This document shows positions 10,718-22,193 of a stretch of DNA of 64,000 bases, in pieces (the first letter of the stretch is position 1; each line of letters starts with the position of its first letter). A model generated the notes under the pieces. It had not been told where the DNA came from. It saw only the letters and a list, made by a program, of their open reading frames with translations, and made no database searches. The DNA lies in contig NC_061513.1 of the NCBI RefSeq assembly GCF_022539505.1, forward strand, positions 349,413,696 through 349,477,695. The letters are read 5' to 3'. Origin of the DNA: Lolium rigidum (Eukaryota > Streptophyta > Magnoliopsida > Poales > Poaceae). The translations under genes were made by a program, and so were the position numbers.

Positions 10718-11663
10718 GGGAGCAAGAACTGGAGGCGGAGCCAGATGGAGTAGGCGGAGTCCAGGACATGTGCTGTTGCTGCAAAGCAGCTTTTTATTTT
10801 GTTGTTGTTAATATATTGGTGTTGTCAAGAACCTAAGAACCTTATTTTGGATGTTGTATGCAGCTTATTATCTACATATTATCTATACCTATTGTACTAT
10901 ACTTGATTGTTGGGCACCCTTGATTGCTTAATTTTTTTAGAGTGGACTGCATTCAGACTAAAAAGAGTGAACCTACACACTAAAACCTAGACTAGATACA
11001 AACTAAAGTAGATGAATTAAAGAAAAAATCAAAACATCTTATATACATGCACAGACGGAGCACATATGAACCAAGTTTGGTGAGGTCATTAATATGGACC
11101 AGAGGAAGTACTAGATTTGCTACCATATTTAGCAAAAAACGATGGCCAAAAGGAATAAATAATTGAAAAAGACAGAAATGGAAGCTTCTCTAGATTTGAT
11201 AATAGTTTGGTGAAAAAAGACAGAGAGAAAAAGGGAAAAAGGTGCTCTTAAAAGGATATGCCAATTTGGGCCGAGAGAGACAGAACCCAGCTCCTCTCAC
11301 GTACAATCAAACGCGGTCTCGTCCTGTCCCACGCGGTCCCTTTCTACCAGCCCCACGCGACGCGGCCCCACACGATGTAGCCCCACACGTCAGCACGGAA
11401 CGGTCAACTAAACGGAAATCCTACCGTCCGACCTCCTTCTGTGGGTTTCAGACAAGGGCCTGGGGAAACTGAGGAAAAACTAAGGAGCTGGGGAAAACTG
11501 AGTACAACTAAGGAACCGAGGGCACGAAAATAAAAATCCCAATATAATTAGGGTATATATTATCCTGAAATGATATATTTATATACTACTCTCACAATTC
11601 ATCATTGCACCCAACTTCATCTAATGTGGCGCTACCGGCATGCCAATGAAAACTTATTTTGTA
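10718..11663. other. Non-genic DNA after the zf-XS stop, with an old MITE
   Basis: The first 200 bases may be 3' UTR of the zf-XS gene. 10935-11068 resembles a decayed Stowaway interior (AAAAAGAGTGAACCTACACAC, then CTTATATACATGCACAGACGGAG). 11264-11480 is GC-rich with repeated GCGG and CCCCACACG words. No gene recognised. Confidence 0.4.
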
Positions 11664-11795
11664 CTCCCTCCATTTTATAATATAATCATTTGGCAAACAA
11701 TACGTATTTTGCAATATTATTTTGAAACTAATTCCAAGAAATAAGAAAGGCATAAAATTGTAAATTTTCTTTAATTTCACGGAACAGAGTGGATA
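11664..11795. mobile_element. Decayed Stowaway-like MITE end
   Basis: TACTCCCTCCATTTTATAAT at 11662-11681 has a Stowaway-type terminus. The right side (ACGGAACAGAGTGG near 11778) is a poor match to the expected ACGGAGGGAGTA. Old or partial. Confidence 0.35.
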
Positions 11796-12400
11796 TGCGC
11801 GCGATAGAGGATATACATGGCAGACGATGTCATGCATCATCCATGGGAGGGTGGCACGACCAACCACCTGTGGTAGGTAGAGATGCAGGTAGTACTCAAA
11901 CAAGAGGTTAGACCATGTTATAAGGAGCTCAACGAGGGTGGGTCGACCGGTTGGATGTTTATTCAACAACTCTACATGTGCGATAGGGTACTCTGACATT
12001 ATTCTGATCAACAATTTAGTTTAACTAATTGCTTGGATGAGCATCTTTTCATATATTTTCTCTATTGCAACACATAGGCATTTGTGCTAGTAATAATAAA
12101 GGAGTTAATGTTTTCTTGGTTTGGTTCGTCGAAGTGCGCTTTCGTTCGTCGTCTTAGGCGCCTTCGTAAGTCACGGTTTGTTATGTCTTCACCCGTTCAT
12201 CCTCGCCTGAATACGTTACGCGACCCAACAAAGTTCCACATGAACACGTCCGGACCGGAAAGGCAAATTGGTCAAATACGAGTAGGACTGCATGTCCAGA
12301 TGAGTTTCCAAATTTGATGACTGCTCATTATATTTTTTTTGACAATCAATACCACATATATTCATAGTAACAAATAATACATGATAGAGATACACTAGCT

Positions 12401-12870
12401 GAGTATGGAACACCATTGGAAGTAGTATGGGTATTCAAATTTTGGAAGTTTCCTACTCCCTCAAATTCTAAATATAAGCAGTATAGTTTTTGATACGGAT
12501 ATTAAAGAACGTACTTGGAGGCAAAGCTAGAGCAGATTAGGCGAAAATTACTCCTGATTGATTGACATGAGAAAATAGAGGAGTTTACATTAGATAAGAA
12601 CTCAACTTTATTGGTTCTCGAGGACGAACACATGTGCGGCAAGCTCCGGGCGTAGCGCGATCAGCAAGGGGAGAAGCGTTGAAACAACAGTAGAGTATGG
12701 GACACCATTGAAGGTAGTATGCGTATTCAAAGTTTGAAAGTTTCCTACTCCCTCCAATTCTAAATATAAGTCGTATAGTTTTTGGTAGGGATACTAAAGA
12801 ACGGCAAAGCTAGAGCAGATTAGGCGAAATTGCTCCTCATTACTTGGCGTGAGAAAATAGAGAAGTTTAC
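12401..12870 (+). repeat. Tandem duplication, period 292 bp
   Basis: GAGTATGG(A/G)ACACCATTG at 12401 recurs at 12693, followed in both by GTATTCAAA...GAAAGTTTCCTACTCCCTC and later by GGCAAAGCTAGAGCAGATTAGG. The first copy runs out of similarity about 190 bases in. Confidence 0.7.
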
Positions 12871-12993
12871 ATTAGCTAACTAAACATAATAATTTTAAAA
12901 AAAAACTCCATAGAAGTGATACAACGCAATATATCTTATATTTTGAATTTTTTCTCAAAAAACTATATTACTTATATCAAGGAACGGAGGGAG
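12748..12993. mobile_element. Stowaway MITE, 246 bp
   Basis: Ends CTCCCTCCAATTCTAAATAT and (reverse complement of the right end) CTCCCTCCGTTCCTTGATAT, flanked by TA at 12746-12747 and 12994-12995. Typical Tc1/Mariner-derived MITE with TA target duplication and no coding capacity. A truncated copy of its left end occurs at 12456, within the tandem duplication. Confidence 0.75.
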
Positions 12994-13260
12994 TATATTA
13001 TTGAGATGCTTCTTTTTTCAATATAATATATGAATAATTCTTTAAAAATAAAATAGGGAGTATTGATAATTAGTTACAAATGAAATAGAGAGTAATAACA
13101 ATTAGTTAAAAATAGAATAGCCATATTTAGTTATAATTTCAGGATTCATAAAATAAAAGGACTAACTTATGAAAATGAATGGTTCCATATCAAATTTTAC
13201 CGATGCACATGTATAATTAAGTTTTTTCTTCCGATGCAACGCACGGACAATTATGTTAGT

Positions 13261-14448
13261 CTAACATAAATTAAGGACCAAATCATTGTAGTACTCCAAT
13301 TGTAAAAATGAGGAGTTGACAAGTCGAAAGCATGTCATCGACTTGCTTGCAGTTGCAGAGGTTGACATCTTACGGACCGACCGATAGGATATAGCTTCTC
13401 AAGGTCTATAAACACATGCACGTTGCACGAAGAAGTGAAAGTAGAACCAAAGCAGCAGTCACGCAAGGATAATATAACACAATGCCCGCAAGACCAAGAC
13501 GCTAGTATGAAAACCTTCGCGCGATGCCGTGACCTCAATCAGAACCTTGTTTGGTAAAATATCCAATAACTCTAAGATATATGTTTAAATTTAGCCGATT
13601 TCTGATTCTAGCTCAAGCGTCCGGTCTCTAAAATAGCACTACCTTAAGCCGGTTTCCCTTACCTGCTCAAGAAACTAGACCCTTAGTTTACCCCTGTTTT
13701 GGCATCTTGAGTTCGTCTTCTTCTCCGATGACGGCCGGTGGCGTGGGGGCTGCTGGCGAGACTTTGAATAAAGGTGGCGGTCCTTGGATTCCTCTCAAAT
13801 CGTGATGAAAAATTGCATTTCACCTCTCGTCAATGATTTTGGACGGACTACCGAGTTTTGAAAGACTACGTCGGCGTACTCCAAATGGACGTCATGCCCG
13901 GAGTTTGATAGTGGATGTTGTTTCGGTCGCACATAACCAAGTTTTATTATGGCCGTTTAGTTTCAGAGGGTGTGTTCTGAAGCTCTGTGATCTGTTGCCA
14001 TCATGGGACATGCCTTCGTTCGACGGTGAAGTCAGATGCGTAGAATGGCATGGAAGCCGAGAAGTGAGGAGTGGCAATGGAGGTTTAAGTTCTGGTGGTG
14101 CAGAGATTCTGACTTGGAGCAGCGGAATTGGCAAGTGGGGCGACAACACAGGATAAATTCAGTTTCTAAACTTGCAGGGTGAAAACCTAAGATCTGGCCT
14201 TAATTGGTTGTGTGTGGCAATGACCTTGTTGAAGATATTATTTTGTGAGTGCGGACTTTCTCTGAGGGGAAAACCTATTGTCATTTATCAAGAAGATGAC
14301 GACGCTTCTACACTATTCCCTTCTTGAAGGCGTAGCTTTTGGCAAATATTGATTTTTGGTACTGTTTTGGCGGTGTTTGGTCCGCTGTTACAAGGATTTA
14401 GTCATTGTAACGGAACTTTGTTTTATGTAGAAACGGGTCTTAGTAAAG
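13261..14448. other. Unassigned non-genic DNA
   Basis: No ORF of recognised family. 13833-14156 is open on the plus strand for 107 codons, but without recognisable motifs. The segment 13720-14440 has the feel of a dispersed grass repeat, which I cannot name. Confidence 0.4.
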
Positions 14449-14451
14449 TTA

Positions 14452-15832
14452 GAGCACCTCCAGCCATCTTCCCGACGAGGCCCCCAGCATCCTTTTTTTC
14501 ATCTGGATGGCGTTATTTGGTCCAGCGGCGCCCCTGTTCCTCGTCCCCCCCCCCCCGAAAAAGGGCCTAAATCCATCCGGAGAGCCCAGGCCATCCCCAT
14601 CCTCCCGGGGTACGTTCGAGGAATCTGGATGAGATAAAAGCGGAGACGGGCCCTCCCTGTCAACGAGAAAACACGCGAACCCCACCACTTTCTCGTAGTA
14701 AATCTCCGTCCCCTCTCATAGCTTTCTTGCCGTCGCACCACCCCTCGCTAATCCGCTAGTTGGTTGCCTATATTTCGTAGTCCCTCCTCCCGTCAGTCTA
14801 TATTCTGCCGTCCCTCCTCCCGTCTGCCTATATTCCGCCGTCGGGCAACTCCTCGTGTCACGCCTCGCGTCGACCATGCCCAGAAGGTGTTCGTCCGTTT
14901 TCCTTGGCGGCCATGGACTCGGACGAGGAGGAGGAGCAAATGTTCGCCGAGCTTTTTGAAGAAGAGATGGCTGCCATCGCCCAAGACGAGGAGCACATGT
15001 TGATCCTAGCCTTCTTGTCAGGCCTATACGCGGAGAAGGCCATTGGTCTATGTGGTGGGGCAGCACTAGGTCGCCGGAAGTGCAAGCCGAGATAGCGAAT
15101 AGAGGGCTACTGCATGCTCTACGCCGACTACTTCGCCGACAATCCATTGCACGGTGAGGTTGTTTTTAGGCGTCGTTTCAGGATGAGCCGTAAGCTCTTC
15201 CTGAAAATTGTTTATGCCCTTCGAGACTACGAATCCTACTTTAGATGCAAGTCGATTGCACTGGCATGGCAGGGTTTTCCACCCTCCAAAAGTGCACGGT
15301 GGCTATGCAGATGCCGATATATGGAGCTCCTGGTGATGCTGCCGATGACTATCTTCGAATGTCAAAGTCCACCGCCCTTGATTGTTTCTATCGGTTCTGC
15401 AGGGTGGTGATAGCAGTGTTCGGGGACATCTACTTGAGATCACCCACTGTCGAAGATACTGCCCGAATCCTCGCTGTCAATGAAGCTCGAGGATTTTCGG
15501 GGATGCTTGGAAGCATTGACTGGATGCATTGGAAATGGAAGAACTGTCCGTTTACCTGGCAGGAATGTACAAGGGTCACAAAAAAGGTTGCACTATGATA
15601 CTTGAGGTAGGGGCTACCCAAGATCTCTGGATTTGGCACTCCTTCTTTGTTATGCCGAGATCCAACAACGACATCAACGTCTTGCAATGCTCGCCGATCT
15701 TCTCCAAGCTTGTTGAGGGTCATGAACTCATGCTCTCCCAGTTGACTTTGTGATCAATGGCCGGCACTAGAACAAGGGATACTATCTTGCAGATGGTATC
15801 TATCTAAAGTGGGTAACATTTGTGAAGACTAT
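14452..15832 (+). mobile_element. PIF/Harbinger transposon, left part (split by element B)
   Basis: A likely terminal inverted repeat starts at 14452 (GAGCACCTCCAGCC), preceded by TTA (14449-14451), the usual Harbinger target. The transposase pseudogene begins at 14904. The right part resumes at 29732; the far terminus was not found because the unit is broken again at about 29912. Confidence 0.55.
14904..15832 (+). pseudogene. PIF/Harbinger transposase pseudogene, N-terminal and central part
   Basis: The acidic start (MDSDEEEEQMFAELFEEEM) is followed by YADYFADNPLHGE and RMSRKLFLKIVYALRDYE. Then come YGAPGDAADDYLRMSKSTA, FSGMLGSIDWMHWKWKNC (first catalytic Asp) and WIWHSFF...NNDINVLQC (second Asp). 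This is the plant Harbinger DDE transposase order. Lesions are an in-frame TAG at 15093-15095, a frameshift near 15245, another near 15560, one near 15725 and a TAG near 15771. Element B then interrupts it inside ADGIYLKWVTFVKTI. Full-length relatives are around 400 residues. It would have cut and joined transposon ends in the nucleus; it is now dead. Confidence 0.85.
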
Positions 15833-18316
15833 TGTAACACCCCAAATTTCAAAATAAAGAGAAAATGAATTTCCTTTTTTTTTCCAAAAATGAGAACCAA
15901 CAAAAACTTTTCTGAATTAGAGCGTTATGATTAGTGCTCCTACCTATTACTTGTGTTTTTGCCTTGGTGAGTGTAGTATACTTGTGTGATACACCCTAAA
16001 ACCCTAGAGTGATCAAGTGAAGATCACAAACCAAATAAAGTTAAAAGAGAAAGAAATCAAATAAGAAAAAAAAACCTAAACCCTAACCTTTTCAAAAGAC
16101 TTTTGGATCCTTGTTGAGCAACCTAAAATAAAGGAAAAACCATATGTGGGCCTATAGCCTTAATATGTAAATCTTAAACCCTAGCTTTTCTTATTGTTGC
16201 TAAATGGTGGTGAACCATTGCGAAACTTATTTAAACCTCTTTCCTCTTGCCATCTATCTTTGCAAAATAAAATAAAAAGGGAACCTCTTAATTAAGATAG
16301 AGGCATATATGCCTATGGCTATTTTGTAAAACTTTATCCTAGGTCTTTCTACTTCGTTTAGAAGATTGGAAAACCCTCTTGAACCTTGTCTAGTACTTTT
16401 CCCACACAATCCAAAGTGGAACATAAGGTTTTCAAAAAGAGAGTAATAATGCCATAGAGGCATCTGAGAGCAAAATATCAAATTTGTGAAATTGAGGATC
16501 TTGACCCTAGACTTGAAGTTGAATGGTTGGATCACTCCTATATACCTTTTCAACTCTCAACAACATCAATTGGGTCAAGCCAAGTTCAATTAAAAATCAA
16601 GTGCCACATATGCATAGAGGCATATGTGATCCATAGCCATTTTTACCAATCCTTGTCCTATGCACTCTACCTTTACCCAAGGGTGTGAAACCATCTCTAA
16701 ACCCAATCTAACCCTAAATTGACCCTCACCCTTGCTCAAGAAAAGCAAGGAGAGCACCTTACAAGAATAAGAAAAATTTGACATGTCCCCTCTCATGTGT
16801 TTTGGCCAATTTTGCAAATCTTTGAGCTAGACCTTTTGGAATGGTTTCAATGGTTTGAAATTGTTTCTAAAATAATAAGAATGACATTAGAGTCAAGTCA
16901 AGTCCAATCAAATGGAGAGAAATCCCATAGTGGGATATTTCCCTTTCCCTCCCATACACTTAGAGCCAATTTATCAAATCTTGACCTAGGCACCAACCTT
17001 GTCTCAAAATGGTTGGATCCTTTCATCCAACTTCTTCTAGCACCAAACAAACCTCCCTCTTGTCTCTTTGAAACAAAGAGGAATAAAAGAATAAATAGTT
17101 AGAAATTCACAAAACCCTCACATATGGCTTATGCCATTTTTCTAAATCTTGACCCTAGACCATTTTGGCCTTCACCATTAGTTGTATAGTGTTGCTAAAC
17201 ACTTATTACAACTTTTGGAATCAAAGAAACCCAATTCAAATCCAATTCAAACTCCATTTTGGCTCACATACAATAATGGTCAAATCTGCCATTATTATTC
17301 TGGTCACTACTTTGAGCCTCTCCATTTCAAGTTTTTCAATCTAAACTTTCCCAACTCTTTGCATGTCATCCAGGAGGACATCAAGATGAACACTTTTTGT
17401 AAAGACCACCTTGCCAAAATCCTTCTTGATCAATTGCTTTGCTCATCCAAAGTTGACACTTTTAATTAAGTGGAACAATCTCCCACTTAGTGAAAATTGC
17501 CATATTTGGATTTTCTAAATTCCACCACCACTTCTCTTTGCCTCTGGTCATTTAGAACCAAACCAAACACACCCTTTTCAAATTTGTCAACCTTTTTAGC
17601 TAAATCAATTTTGGGCAAAATTTGATGAAACATAAATAGGGAACAACACACACTATTTGAAATAGTGTTCTATCCTAACTCTAACCTACCCAAACCAACC
17701 CTACATGTTTCCTTGCCCCCTCTCTGCCTCACCCCACCACAGAAACCCTAGGGAAGGGCAAGACATGGCCTAGCCATGGCCATGCCAATGGCATACCGGC
17801 CATGCCGTGCTCCCCCTCTCCTCCTTCATCCCTTCCTCTGGCCCTGCTGCCATTTAGCACCACCTCACCACCCTAGCCACACCTAGCACCGCCACGACCC
17901 CGGACGCTGTTGACAATGACCGCACAACGCGCGCCCAAAACCTCCCTGGATGCCGCTCGCGTCGCAGCACGCACGCCCGTGGACACGCCCTGGCCACGAG
18001 TCGCCTCGCCGCAGCACGCCTCCCCTAGACCCCCTCTCCGCACGTCGAGCATCGCCGTCGCCGCGCCAACCCGCCTGACACGGTCCCGTGTCCTCGCGCC
18101 GCCTGCCGCCATCGACACCGTCGACATTTTCCCGCGGACGCCGCCGCAAGCACGGACGCAATGCGTCGTCGCCAGACCGTCCCCCACCTCGCCATCACGC
18201 GCGTTAGCCTCGCCTGGAGGTCACCTACCTAGCCCTGCCCTCACCTTGCCCCTTCTCTCACCGGAACAGCCGCGCCACGGTCGACCCGAGCTCACCCCCG
18301 CAGCACCTCGCGCCGC

Positions 18317-18324
18317 TATAAAAA
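18317..18324 (+). promoter_or_regulatory. TATA box of the element B 5' LTR
   Basis: TATAAAAA inside GCCGCTATAAAAAGAGAGC, at the downstream edge of the GC-rich zone, with C/T-rich DNA 30-60 bases further on, as expected near a plant initiation site. The same site in the 3' LTR is 26083-26090. Transcription would start about 2.5 kb into the LTR, leaving a leader of about 3.6 kb before the PBS. Confidence 0.6.
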
Positions 18325-19217
18325 GAGAGCAACCCTGGACGATTTCTTCACACTCGCTTGCTTCCCTCTCTCTTCGATCCTCCTCGACCATCCCTCTCCC
18401 TCAATTGCTCGCCGGAGTAGCCCCAATTTCGTCGCCGGAGCCGCGGAGGACCTGAGATCATCGCCGACGAATTGGAGCCCCATCGGCGACGCCACCGGTA
18501 CCAGCGCACTCGCCGTCGTCTACAACATCGACCTGCAGCAACGCCGCCGCTCGCCGACGTCCCAGCTCGCCGCCGACCCCCGTGCCGCCGCCGCGCCAGC
18601 AAGCCTTCCTCCCGTCGACGACGACGACGTGCAGCCGCCCGATCACCCTCTAATCCTACGGCTCACGATCAAAGGTACCGATTCGGTAAAAGTGAGTCAC
18701 TGACGCGCGGGCCCCTTTGTCAGCTGGCCCGCAGCGTTAGCTGGGCCGGCCCAACTCTGCTCCCTGGCAATTTAAATCTTTCAGCCCATTCTGCTTTCCC
18801 GCCAGCCCAGCTAGTTCAAACTAGATTTAAACTTTCCAAATAATTGTAATACTGCCTCCACTTTGAAACTCAACCATTTCAAATTGGCTAAACCAAATCT
18901 AGTGAATTTTACACTGTTGGAAAGCTTAGGAAAAGATCTATCCAATGCCACTGGCCTCATGGTCAATCTCTTTGTAGAATTAATCTGACAAAAATAACAA
19001 GGCAGGGACTTTTCTGCCTTAGATTAATTCTTAAAAATCAACCAAAATAGTTATTGAGTTATTTCCAACTCCTTTAGCTCACATTTAACTTACACTAATT
19101 GTTTCTGCAAGAAAATGGTGTGGTCACCTTGCATGATCATGCCCTAGTTTTAGTAGTGTGCAATATGGCTAGTTTAACTAGTTGATATTGTCCCCAAAAC
19201 TATTAAGTAATTCATAT

Positions 19218-19886
19218 GAAGTCTTATGCTTCATTTAAATCTTGTCTCAAATGAATTCATGTGATGTTTGGACCCCTGGCCCAAACTCACCTATATGAAT
19301 TCCTTAGAGATTTAAATCATTTGTAGTGTTATTAAATGGCATGAGGTACTCTACCTCATTTAAATCTATTTCCCAAATGATAATGATGAATGGTTGACTT
19401 GGGTCAACATGATTTCATGCATGATTGTTTGAGAAATTAAATCTTAAGAAGTTTTCAATAAGAGAAAGGTATTTCTCAAACACTAGATGGAGAACTATCA
19501 CTTACATATGTAGGGAGAGGAAATTATTTTCCCAAACCACACCACCAATGCACCCTAATTGTAATATGTGTGTAAATAAAATAATTGGTAAATACAAGTA
19601 ATGTTAGAATAGCCAAGGAATTGTTGAAGATATGAAATCACCTCAATGATAGTGGTTAACCTGGTTACCACTATGTGTTAAACCATATGAGAGGTTTCCC
19701 TCTCATTTAATCTTGGTCTCAAATATTTCAACATGAGTTATGGACCATGGTCTATATAATCTCATAGTGAGTAATTGGGTGACCTTAAATCACTACCCCT
19801 TTTAGTATTAAATTGTATGAGGTATGGCACCTCATTTAAATCTTTTTCTCACAATGAGGAATATGAAGAGGTTGACCTTGGTCAAC
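19218..19886 (+). repeat. Duplicated two-hairpin module inside the element B LTR
   Basis: Four hairpins: GAAG(tcttatg)CTTC at 19218, GAGGTA(ctc)TACCTC at 19343, GAGAGG(tttc)CCTCTC at 19689 and GAGGT(atggc)ACCTC at 19819. All are followed by ATTTAA(AT)C and TCTCA/CCCA, then by a second palindrome; examples are GTTGACTTGGGTCAAC at 19393 and GTTGACCTTGGTCAAC at 19871. Distances 19218 to 19689 (471) and 19343 to 19819 (476) indicate one old tandem duplication of a two-hairpin unit. The 3' LTR has the same set near 26984-27653. Confidence 0.65.
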
Positions 19887-21968
19887 CTAGGTCATATTTT
19901 GTTCATAAGAGAAATTAAATCTTAATAAGATAATGAGAGGAATTTATTTTCTTAAATAGGAAGAACACCTCCACCCACTTAATAGTAGTGTGAGATGCTA
20001 GTTAAGTTGTGTGAATCATGTGTGTTCTTAGTGTAGTCTGTAAGTTTGGTAGAATGATTGTGTACCCCGTATTCATATTTTAGACGCTAGTACCGGAGAC
20101 CATCAGGAAGGGGAGGACTTCTACAACAAGGAAGGAGAAGAGAACTTGGACCCTCACTTCAACCAAGGCAAGCTGAAATACCAATGCCAGTAATATGGTT
20201 TGCCAGCTAAGATACTTAGTGTGCAAGCTCATATTCTTGCAAGGTGCAAAGCCCCCTTGGGGCAAGGCACCGTGTTTCTTACCTTTTATTATATAAACCC
20301 ATCCCAAGTTTTGACTTTACAAATTCTTACTTGTTTTCTAAAGGAGTTATTTTTATAGTTAACTTTGGTCAAAGTACAAGTTGGTTACTAGAAAAGCAAA
20401 GTTAGCCAGCTATTGCCAATCCAAACTAGACCCTTGCAAGTTGACCCCAATGCAAGATGATAACCTTGCAACTTGCAAAGCTCACTATGAGCAAGGCATT
20501 ACCTTATCTACTTTATACTTATGATCCTATTTTCCAGTTTCTACTTTACAAGCTTTAGTTACTTTTGTTTTATCAAAGTACTTTTTGATTCATGATTCAC
20601 TTGGTTAGTATTGGATGAGTACAAGAGTATCAAACTTAGCCTAGAAACAAAACAAAATACTTAGCACCCTCTTACCTAGATGCTAGTGCTGATTTTGATA
20701 GTGCCTACCCCAATTGGGAAACTGGGAACCTGAAATGAATTCGAAAACCTTGGAATGACGAGTCATTCTATTGAGAGATTCTGAAGGAGTTTTGAAACCT
20801 TGGAATGAAGATGCATTCCACTGAATGATTTTTGAAGGTGAAGGTGACCGGTGAATGACTTGGTGAATTTTACAAAAAACACTGATGGTTGGGTTCGGAT
20901 GCGATACCATTCCAATTTTGCTTGTACCCCCACAATACCCGAATCCGGGTAGGGCTTAACTAGAAGTTTGTGTGTCTTAGTATGGGTTCCCTCTAAACAA
21001 GCATCATCGGGGTTATGCCGAAAGCTGCCTCTACCACAAATAAACGATACGATATGATGCGAAACGAGGTGAATGTCCGGCCCAAGCCTCGTGCGGTTCC
21101 CGTGCCGATCGTCTGTCTTCACTTGGGAGGCCAAGCTCATGGGGAGAGGTGCCTATACTAGGGTATGTAAATGAAAGGTTATGATTGGTAGTTCGCGTAC
21201 TACGTACGATAAATCAGGGCCAGTTACCCCTGACGAGCTATTGCAATTGTTGTGGCACAAGTGTACAACCTCTGCAGAGTCAACCTATTCGAATAGCCGC
21301 GTCCTCGGTTATGGACAGTTGGAAAGGCCATACTTGTTCCGTCATCGAACTTTTCGAAAACTATGAATGGTGAAGGGTGACTTACGTTTTTGAACTTGAG
21401 ACTTTGACTTGGAATCACAACGAGTTGTGGGAATGACACTAATGTTTCCCCACGGAGTTAGATAGCATTTAAAGAGTGGTTTACAAAAATGTTTGTGAAA
21501 TAAAATTTGCTTTATGCAAAATAAACTAGAGCTTAGTACCCCCTTACTAGAATTGTTAGTACTTACCTTAGTATTAGTTTGCGAGTACGTTAAAGTACTC
21601 ACGAGCTGTGTCCACTGGCTATTCCAATGGCCAGATTATGAAGCAGAACAACCGGATGAAGAAGACGACCAGCAGGACGCCCACGACAACTAGGGAGCCT
21701 TCTGACGTCAGACGTTGGCCTGTGGACTAGAGAGTCCCTTCTACGTTACGCTTTCGCTATGAAACTATGAACTTGGTGAATGTTGATCCCTAGATCAACT
21801 CTGTGTGTAATATGGGATCATGTGATCTCTATTTGTAAGACGACTATGGTATGTAATGAATGATGACTTATGATATTCAACTGTTATGTCTCGCAACAAC
21901 AATATTCCTGGGATTGCGATGTATGGCATGACAGGCATCTGGACTTAAAAATCCGGGTGTTGACAAGT

Positions 21969-21980
21969 TGGTATCAGAGC
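21969..21980 (+). other. Primer binding site of element B
   Basis: TGGTATCAGAGC, three bases after the LTR: complement of the 3' end of initiator tRNA-Met, the commonest plant LTR-retrotransposon primer. Confidence 0.9.
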
Positions 21981-22193
21981 CATTGTTCGACCTTAGGAGA
22001 CCCTAGTTAGAATGGACGTCTGAAAAACTTAGTTTCAAAAACCAATGAAGTGAATATTTGTGAAAACTTGTTCTTACTCTTACCTTTGAGATTCTTTGCC
22101 AAAAATGAGAAAGACATACTCTACTTTCTTGCAAGCCTACATAAAAATTTGCACACTTGACTCCTTCTCTAATTTACTCCTCTTTGCTCACAG

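Larger units (their letters stand above)
12089..13260 (+). mobile_element. Possible degenerate Helitron
   Basis: The right edge has CCGATGCAACGCACGGACAA followed by TTATGTTAGT. This is close to the short GC hairpin plus CTAGT found at plant Helitron 3' ends. The left edge CTAGTAATAATAAAGG at 12089 resembles a Helitron 5' end that has lost its leading T. Both termini are imperfect and no Rep/helicase is present. The interior contains the duplication and MITE listed separately. Confidence 0.3.
15833..21965 (+). repeat. 5' LTR of element B (6133 bp)
   Basis: TG...CA ended. It has three zones. 15833-17700 is AT-rich with several short hairpins followed by variants of AAATCTTGACCCTAG. 17700-18720 is GC-rich and contains the TATA box. 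18720-21965 is AT-rich, with paired hairpin modules at 19218-19886. Predicted ORFs in the GC-rich zone are compositional and not supported as genes. Confidence 0.9.

Noticed and set aside
13833..14156. 107-codon ORF as a gene
   Set aside because: Lies in repeat-like DNA, no motif, and an open frame also exists on the opposite strand.
16070..16090. Telomere-like CCTAAACCCTAACC (also AACCCTAACCCTAAATC at 49747-49765)
   Set aside because: Only about two units each; better seen as promoter/leader motifs inside LTR-like sequence than as interstitial telomere.
17873..18843. Several long ORFs on both strands in the GC-rich part of the element B LTR (also 25620-26610)
   Set aside because: They are present in both LTRs, overlap in several frames, have low-complexity Arg/Ala/Pro composition and coincide with the promoter region; compositional artefacts.
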